52,879 nucleotides of DNA from Planctomycetota bacterium (lineage in GTDB: Bacteria > Planctomycetota > UBA8108 > UBA1146): assembly GCA_002711105.1 (NCBI GenBank), contig PAIH01000023.1:1-52879 (forward strand). The letters run 5' to 3'. The notes under the pieces are model-generated. The model searched no databases. It was not told the origin of the DNA and was given only the letters and a program-made list of their open reading frames with translations. Shown in pieces: positions 47,362 through 52,879 of this stretch. The translations under genes and the position numbers were made by a program. The first letter of the stretch is position 1. Each line of letters opens with the position of its first letter.

Positions 47362-48610
47362 CCAATATCTACCGTCATGCCTGATATCGCTTTGTCTCCT
47401 CCTTGGGGGGGGTGAGTGCTTCGCGGCGGAATTTATCGGTGCCGCTGAGGTCGTTACTGCTGATCATGTCCCCAAGCCGGTCAATGCCGAGGTGGATGTT
47501 CGAGAATCTGAAACCGAACTCCATCTGTTGATCGATGAATATCTGTTTCGTCACTGGTTTTCACTCGAGCCGACCTTGATCCCCGATCTCGATCCTGACT
47601 TGAAGGGTGAATGGGGGCAGTTTGGCGACAGGATCGTGGAGTGGCTCGATGTTCATTTTCCGATTCAGGTCGATGGGGTTCAGGTAATCCCCATCATCGA
47701 GGATCTCGAATGGCAAGAGGGTTTCGATCTCAACGATTTCCTCAATTACGTCGGGATCACCGTGAAGTTTCCGACCAAGTCGAGACCACAGAAGCTCGAG
47801 TTTCTGTGGAGCCGTTACGATACCGAAGATGGGTTTCCTCTCGAATCGGTCTACATGATCCTCGCCGCCAGTGACGATTACAGGATTTTACGATTTCGTG
47901 AGGATGACCCGGAACAGAACTGGACTCCTCCCGAGGCGAGACAGGTTATCGATCCCGAACTGGTGGCTCCCGGCATCAGAGAGCCCTGGTTCTTGCTCGA
48001 TCTGGTTCCGCTGTCCTGTGCCATCATCGGGTTCACCATCATCTGGAGATCGAGACGGTTTACGGTCGGTACCGTGGCGGGCGTGTCGATCTGTTCGGGT
48101 GTGGCTCTTCTGACGCTGGGAATTACGGTGGTGGAAGTGCGCCCGCCGTGGGTTTCTCCGATACAGTTGCCTGCGGAAGAAGAAGCCAGCGCATTGTTCG
48201 AGACCCTCCATAGAAATATCTACCGTGCTTTTGACTACGAGGACGAGGGCCAGATTTACGATCTGCTGGCTCGAAGTGTTTCGGGTGATCTTCTGGTCAA
48301 GACCTATGACGAGATTCACGAGAGCCTGACGATGAAGCTGGAGGAAGCCGCCATCTGCGAGGTTCGCTCGGTAAGAACCATCGATAGCGAGGTTCAGCTT
48401 CCTGCCGTGGCCCGGAAGCCTGCTTTCCAGGTGCTATCTACCTGGGAGGTGATCGGGACGGTCAGGCACTGGGGACATGGACACTGGCGAAAGAACCGGT
48501 CACGAGCACTCTATGATGTGAGCTGGTTAGAGGGAGTGGGTTGGCGTATTGACGGAGTCGAGGTGATTGACCAGAGACGTCTCGATGATGGTCAGGAGTC
48601 AGTGAAATGA
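47357..48610 (+). CDS. Membrane/secreted hypothetical protein, first gene of ABC operon
   Basis: Signal-like LPSCLISLCLLLGGGECFAAEF; TM segments LLDLVPLSCAIIGFTIIW and VAGVSICSGVALLTLGITVV; stop overlaps next ATG. Confidence 0.7.
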   Translation: MFQYLPSCLISLCLLLGGGECFAAEFIGAAEVVTADHVPKPVNAEVDVRESETELHLLIDEYLFRHWFSLEPTLIPDLDPDLKGEWGQFGDRIVEWLDVHFPIQVDGVQVIPIIEDLEWQEGFDLNDFLNYVGITVKFPTKSRPQKLEFLWSRYDTEDGFPLESVYMILAASDDYRILRFREDDPEQNWTPPEARQVIDPELVAPGIREPWFLLDLVPLSCAIIGFTIIWRSRRFTVGTVAGVSICSGVALLTLGITVVEVRPPWVSPIQLPAEEEASALFETLHRNIYRAFDYEDEGQIYDLLARSVSGDLLVKTYDEIHESLTMKLEEAAICEVRSVRTIDSEVQLPAVARKPAFQVLSTWEVIGTVRHWGHGHWRKNRSRALYDVSWLEGVGWRIDGVEVIDQRRLDDGQESVK

Positions 48611-49275
48611 CCAGTGGAGCATCGGTCAAAGTCCGTGATCTGGTTCACCGCCACGTCGGGCAGGAGGTGCCGATCCGGGTGGCAGGACTCGAAATTGAAT
48701 CCGGCGAGAAGGTTGCCATCACCGGACCTTCAGGCTGTGGAAAGACGACACTCCTGTCCTGTATCGCCGGGATTCTGGTTCCTTCCGCGGGGGAAGTGGC
48801 GGTCGGGGATACCCGGGTCGATCAACTGGGGGAATCTGCTCGTCGTAAGTTTCGCCGTGAGCAAATCGGTCTGGTCTTTCAAGAATTCGAATTGCTCGAG
48901 CATCTCGATGTGAGAGAGAATGCCTTCTTGCCGCTATGGCTCGCCGGACGTGAGCCTTCGACAGAAGAACAGGAAAAGTTCATCGGGCGAGCAACACGTT
49001 GCGGGATCTCCGATCTCTTGCAGCGAAAACCGAGAGCCCTTTCTCAGGGCGAACGTCAAAGAGCTGCGGTTTGTCGTGCCTTGATGACATCCCCGACCCT
49101 GGTGCTGGCGGATGAACCGACCGGCAGTCTCGATGCCACTTCCGGCAGGGTAGTTCTCGATCTGATCTTCGAAGAGGCAGAGATCACCGGAGCTACCGTC
49201 ATCGTGGTAACACACGACACCACGATGCTAAGTGGTTTCGATCGAATCGAGAATATCGGGGAGGATCCAGCATGA
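48607..49275 (+). CDS. ABC transporter ATP-binding protein (LolD/MacB-type)
   Basis: Walker A GPSGCGKTTLL, signature ALSQGERQRAAVCRAL, Walker B LVLADEPTGSLDATSG. Confidence 0.95.
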   Translation: MTSGASVKVRDLVHRHVGQEVPIRVAGLEIESGEKVAITGPSGCGKTTLLSCIAGILVPSAGEVAVGDTRVDQLGESARRKFRREQIGLVFQEFELLEHLDVRENAFLPLWLAGREPSTEEQEKFIGRATRCGISDLLQRKPRALSQGERQRAAVCRALMTSPTLVLADEPTGSLDATSGRVVLDLIFEEAEITGATVIVVTHDTTMLSGFDRIENIGEDPA

Positions 49276-50447
49276 TCAGCCCGCTATTGAGGCTTGCACT
49301 GAGATCTCTTTCCTATCACCGAATCCGTTCGTTGGTTTTGGTGCTCTGTATCGCTTTGATTGGGGTTCTTCCCACGGCGGTCGAGGGGTTGCTCGACCTC
49401 TACCGTCAGCGACTGGAAGCGAGGGCGGTATCCACACCGCTGGTGATCGGTGCTCCTGGAAGTCGATCAGATCTACTGATCCACGCGCTCTATTTCCGTG
49501 GCGAAGTGGAGCGGACCATCGAGATGAAGGAAGCGCGGGTGGTCGCTGAATCTGGCTACGCCGTTCCGGTTCCAATCCATAAGATGGGTTCGGTCAGGGA
49601 CCATCCACTGGTGGGTACCACGCCAGACTACTCCTCCTTCCGTGAGTTTCAGTTCCAGTCTGGCCGCTGGCCACAGAAGTTGTCGGAGGCAGCGATCGGG
49701 GCTGGTGTGGCTCAGCAACTGGAGCTTTCGGTGGGGGACACCATCCCCACCGATGTGCACAAGTTACATGACCTGGCTGGTGCTTATCCCCTGCTTCTCA
49801 AGATCAAAGGGGTTCTCGCTGCTACCGGGACTCCAGACGATGACGCGGTGTTTGTCAGCCTGCAAACATCCTGGGTCGTTTCGGGGGAAGGGCATGGTCA
49901 TCAGGTCATCGATCCGAATATCGATTTCAATTTGATCCTGGAAAATAAGAGCGACAACGTCACCGCCAGTGCGGCGGTGGTAGAAGCGGTCGAAGTGACC
50001 CCCGAGAATGAGGGCAGTTTCCATTTCCATGGTGATCCCGATGATCTGCCCATCACGGCACTCATCATCGATGCCAAGGATGTAAAAGGAGAAACCATCA
50101 TCCGATCCCGGATCCGCCGGGATGATCGGCTTCAGGTGCTCGATTCGATGACTGAGCTCAGTGAATTGCTGGCGGTGGTGCTTCGCGCCAAGGCGATACT
50201 CGATGCCAATTCTCTACTGGTGATGGTGGCTACCGCGTTATTGCTGGGACTCATCGTGACTCTTGATATCAAGGTGAGAGAGCGTGAAGTACGCACCCTG
50301 GAGCGGATCGGAGCGCCACGAGGATTCGTTGCCCGACTTCTTTTCACTGAGGTTGCCATCGTGGTGACTACCGGCGGTATACTCGCCTTTTTCCTGGCGT
50401 TTGGTGCTATACGGTTTGTCGCAGATGGTCCGCTCATGTTGCCCTGA
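49272..50447 (+). CDS. ABC transporter permease (FtsX/MacB/LolE-like)
   Basis: N-terminal TM, large extracytoplasmic domain with LVIGAPGSRSDLLIHALYFRGEVERTI, C-terminal TM cluster with EREVRTLERIGAPRGFVARLLFTE. Confidence 0.88.
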   Translation: MISPLLRLALRSLSYHRIRSLVLVLCIALIGVLPTAVEGLLDLYRQRLEARAVSTPLVIGAPGSRSDLLIHALYFRGEVERTIEMKEARVVAESGYAVPVPIHKMGSVRDHPLVGTTPDYSSFREFQFQSGRWPQKLSEAAIGAGVAQQLELSVGDTIPTDVHKLHDLAGAYPLLLKIKGVLAATGTPDDDAVFVSLQTSWVVSGEGHGHQVIDPNIDFNLILENKSDNVTASAAVVEAVEVTPENEGSFHFHGDPDDLPITALIIDAKDVKGETIIRSRIRRDDRLQVLDSMTELSELLAVVLRAKAILDANSLLVMVATALLLGLIVTLDIKVREREVRTLERIGAPRGFVARLLFTEVAIVVTTGGILAFFLAFGAIRFVADGPLMLP

Positions 50448-51415
50448 TGGAAGGCCTGAAATTGGTCAAGAAGCCACACTGGATTCTTGTATTTCTGGTA
50501 GTGCTGCTCGTCGCTGGCTGCTCGACCAAGAGTGCGCCGGTTGTCGAGGAGGATCCTGATCTTGCTTCTCCTGCGGTTCCCAGGGTTGTCGCCTCTCTCT
50601 CTCCACTGGCGTGGATCGTCTCCGAGATTGCTGCCGATCAGGTGGAGTTAATTCCACTGATGCCAGAAGGGGCGGATTCGGCGACCTGGAGTCCGGATGC
50701 GGAAGCACTCGAAACACTGGCAACAGCGGATCTCATCATCCTCAACAGTACCAACCTGGAGCGATGGGCTCAGCGGGTCTCGCTGCCGATCGTCAAGACT
50801 CTCGAGGTAGCTCGTACTTGCAAGGATCAGTGGCTTCGTTATCCGAAAGTGGTGACTCACAGTCACGGTCCCGAAGGTGAGCGCTCCTACGAGGGGGTAG
50901 ATGGTCATACCTGGCTCGATCCGGAATTGCTCCGATTGGGTGCGATAGCCATCAAAGAACGTCTCATCAGACTGCTCCCTGAACAACGGGCACTCTTCGA
51001 GGAGCGCTTTCTGGCCGTTGATCGAGTCCTTGCGGGTTTGTCGGAAAGACTCATCGAGATCACCTCGGGGGTTCAGGGGATGTTGCTGGAGGGTGGCCCC
51101 TACTGGGGATATCCCTGTGCGAGAGCAGGGTTGCCCTTGCACAGAGTCGAGCTGAATCCTGAAGGTGGCCTTGACGACAGGACCAGAGAGTTACTGTCCA
51201 CCGTACGAGGAGGTTCATCTCCCAGTATTTATTTGTGGCCGAGCGAGCCGAGTACTGAATTTCGCAAGGAGTTGTGGGATCAACTTCAAATCGAAAGCGC
51301 TGTGTGGCCACCGGCCTATTCGCTCGGTAGCGAGTACTCGCGCTATCCGGAAATTCAGCAAAAGGCGCTCACCAACCTGTCGACGGCTCTCGTGTGCTTT
51401 CCTCGGCGTCCTTGA
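50447..51415 (+). CDS. Metal (zinc/manganese)-type ABC substrate-binding lipoprotein (ZnuA/TroA-like)
   Basis: Lipobox LLVAGC; VVASLSPLAWIVSEIAADQVELIPLMPEGADSATWSPDAEALETLATADLIILNS; THSHGPEGERSYEGVDGHTWLDPELL. Confidence 0.88.
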   Translation: MEGLKLVKKPHWILVFLVVLLVAGCSTKSAPVVEEDPDLASPAVPRVVASLSPLAWIVSEIAADQVELIPLMPEGADSATWSPDAEALETLATADLIILNSTNLERWAQRVSLPIVKTLEVARTCKDQWLRYPKVVTHSHGPEGERSYEGVDGHTWLDPELLRLGAIAIKERLIRLLPEQRALFEERFLAVDRVLAGLSERLIEITSGVQGMLLEGGPYWGYPCARAGLPLHRVELNPEGGLDDRTRELLSTVRGGSSPSIYLWPSEPSTEFRKELWDQLQIESAVWPPAYSLGSEYSRYPEIQQKALTNLSTALVCFPRRP

Positions 51416-51488
51416 CCTGCTCCCTCGCGCATCGGACGATCTGTAAGTATCTCAAGAACGATGGCTCTCCGTCCCCCTGGAGGTGGTG

Positions 51489-52879
51489 ATGAAATTGCAT
51501 TCCCGATTTTCGGTGATCGTGGCTTCTGGCCTGGTGTTTTGTTTCTTGCTCCTGACTCCCACAGCACAGGCGATCGATGTACCGGCGGTTTTCAGTGATC
51601 ACGCAGTTCTACAAAGAGATTTACCGTTACCGATCTGGGGAACAGGAGAACCGGGCACCGAGGTTACGGTCCAGTTCGCAGGACAGAACAAGACAGCTAT
51701 TGTCGACAAAGACGGGAAATGGACGACCACGCTCGATCCGCTGCCTGCCAATGCCGAGGGTCGTACGATGACGATCAAGGGCTCCGATGGAACCATCGAG
51801 GTGAAGGACATCCTGGTCGGTGAAGTTTGGCTCTGTGGTGGCCAATCCAACATGGAGTGGTCAGTTCGATCCTCCAATAACGCCGATGCAGAAATTGCAG
51901 CGGGAGACACTCCGTGGTTGCGGAGAATCAAGACTCCGCATCTTCTTTCCAGAATTCCGGAAGGCGACATCGATACCTCGTGGGAAGTGTCTACCAGCGA
52001 TACGATCGGTAGCTTCACCGCAGTGGGCACTTTCATGGCGAGACGTCTGCACGAGGAACTGGGTGTTCCCGTCGGCCTGCTCGACATCAACTGGGGTGGG
52101 ACTCGCGCCGAGCCGTGGACGGCAATGCCTGCAATGAAAAGGCATCCTCGTTTTCGTCAGAGGGTTTCCAAGCTCGAATCAGAGATTCGCCGCTGGGGAA
52201 ATCGATCAAAAGAAGAGATCGAAAAACTGTTCAACGAGCAGAAGAACAGTTTCGAGAAAAACGCCCAGACATGGTGGCAGAAGAAGTTGAAAGACGATCC
52301 AGGAGTGACCGAAACCTGGGCAGCTCCACAGTATTCCGATAGCGGCTGGATAGATTTCCCGGTCCCGGGGCTGTGGGCTGGCGAGAACGAGGGCTGGGAT
52401 GGATTCATCTGGTACCGCAAGACCATCGAGGTACCGACCGAGTGGGTTGGTAAAGATCTTTTGCTTCAACCAGGAGCCATCGACGATGCCGACATCACGT
52501 TCTGGCAGGGTGAAGAGATCGGCAGAACCACCAACCAGCACGCTGTCCAGCGCAACTATACGATCCCGGGCAAGAAGGTCAGAGCCGGAGAGGCGACGAT
52601 TGCGATTGCTGCGCTCGACACGGGTGGTGCCGGAGGCATCACAGGCAATTCCAATCAGATTCGCATTCGACCCGCGGGTGCAAAGGTGGACCAGGCGATT
52701 GCCCTTTCCGGCACATGGAAAGGTCAAAGAGGAGCACGCTTCTCGGGAGATCGCGGCCCTAATCCTCCTGCGCCACCTTCAGCACCTGGCCTCGGTACCA
52801 GTGACCCAGCGGTGATGTTCAATGCCATGCTGTCTCCTTTTGTTCACTACGGAATCCGCGGAGCGATCTGGTACCAGGG
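51489..52879 (+). CDS. Sialate O-acetylesterase-like (SGNH) protein, truncated by window end
   Basis: Open frame from ATG 51489 to the edge (not in ORF track): signal peptide, VFSDHAVLQRDLPLPIWGTGEPGTEVTVQF, VGEVWLCGGQSNMEW, GLLDINWGGTRAEPWT, GIRGAIWYQ. Confidence 0.93.
   Translation, partial: MKLHSRFSVIVASGLVFCFLLLTPTAQAIDVPAVFSDHAVLQRDLPLPIWGTGEPGTEVTVQFAGQNKTAIVDKDGKWTTTLDPLPANAEGRTMTIKGSDGTIEVKDILVGEVWLCGGQSNMEWSVRSSNNADAEIAAGDTPWLRRIKTPHLLSRIPEGDIDTSWEVSTSDTIGSFTAVGTFMARRLHEELGVPVGLLDINWGGTRAEPWTAMPAMKRHPRFRQRVSKLESEIRRWGNRSKEEIEKLFNEQKNSFEKNAQTWWQKKLKDDPGVTETWAAPQYSDSGWIDFPVPGLWAGENEGWDGFIWYRKTIEVPTEWVGKDLLLQPGAIDDADITFWQGEEIGRTTNQHAVQRNYTIPGKKVRAGEATIAIAALDTGGAGGITGNSNQIRIRPAGAKVDQAIALSGTWKGQRGARFSGDRGPNPPAPPSAPGLGTSDPAVMFNAMLSPFVHYGIRGAIWYQ

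Noticed and set aside
47405-47412. G8 homopolymer as a possible frameshift error at the start of the 47357 gene
   Set aside because: A one-base deletion would join ATG 47376 to the frame, but the resulting MPDIALSPPWGGGECF is a poorer signal peptide than LPSCLISLCLLLGGGECFA in the frame as given.
1-52879. tRNA/rRNA genes, IS elements, prophage, plasmid genes
   Set aside because: No convincing cloverleaf/T-loop sequence, transposase, integrase or phage structural protein was seen by eye; a tRNAscan-SE or ISEScan run would be needed to exclude them formally.

Overview
Planctomycete-like chromosomal window (inferred from the DUF1501 and PSCyt1/DUF1549/DUF1553 gene pair, DUF1080, and repeated dockerin-like C-termini). 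Coding is dense. I see no tRNA, rRNA, CRISPR array, transposon or phage module. Content in order: frdA-like fragment (- strand, cut by the left edge), glnE, alpha/beta hydrolase, DUF1501 and PSCyt1 genes, DUF1080 coupled to a TPR-class III nucleotide cyclase, a GroES-like protein, a giant HEPN-like/STAND-like/TPR protein, two dockerin-type secreted proteins, a cNMP-binding-like protein with a class II phosphodiesterase-like MBL protein, a sugar isomerase, a DsbD-alpha-like protein with a redoxin, GH95 fucosidase, M1 peptidase, CDGSH protein, transglutaminase-like lipoprotein, a subtilase with TSP3-like repeats, LON-domain protein, nth, another dockerin-type protein, glnS, M28-PDZ peptidase, a metal-type ABC operon, and a sialate O-acetylesterase cut by the right edge. 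The most interesting candidate is the redoxin gene. Its apparent stop is a UGA where I recall relatives having a conserved C-terminal Cys (GC-x-[IV]-K-[WY]). The frame continues as NVKYAS-stop, and a SECIS-like hairpin lies 13 nt past the UGA, so this may be an unannotated selenoprotein. Second is a possible cyclic-nucleotide toolkit plus the HEPN-STAND-TPR protein, whose key motif positions are non-canonical. All homology calls come from motif recognition and memory; no search was run.
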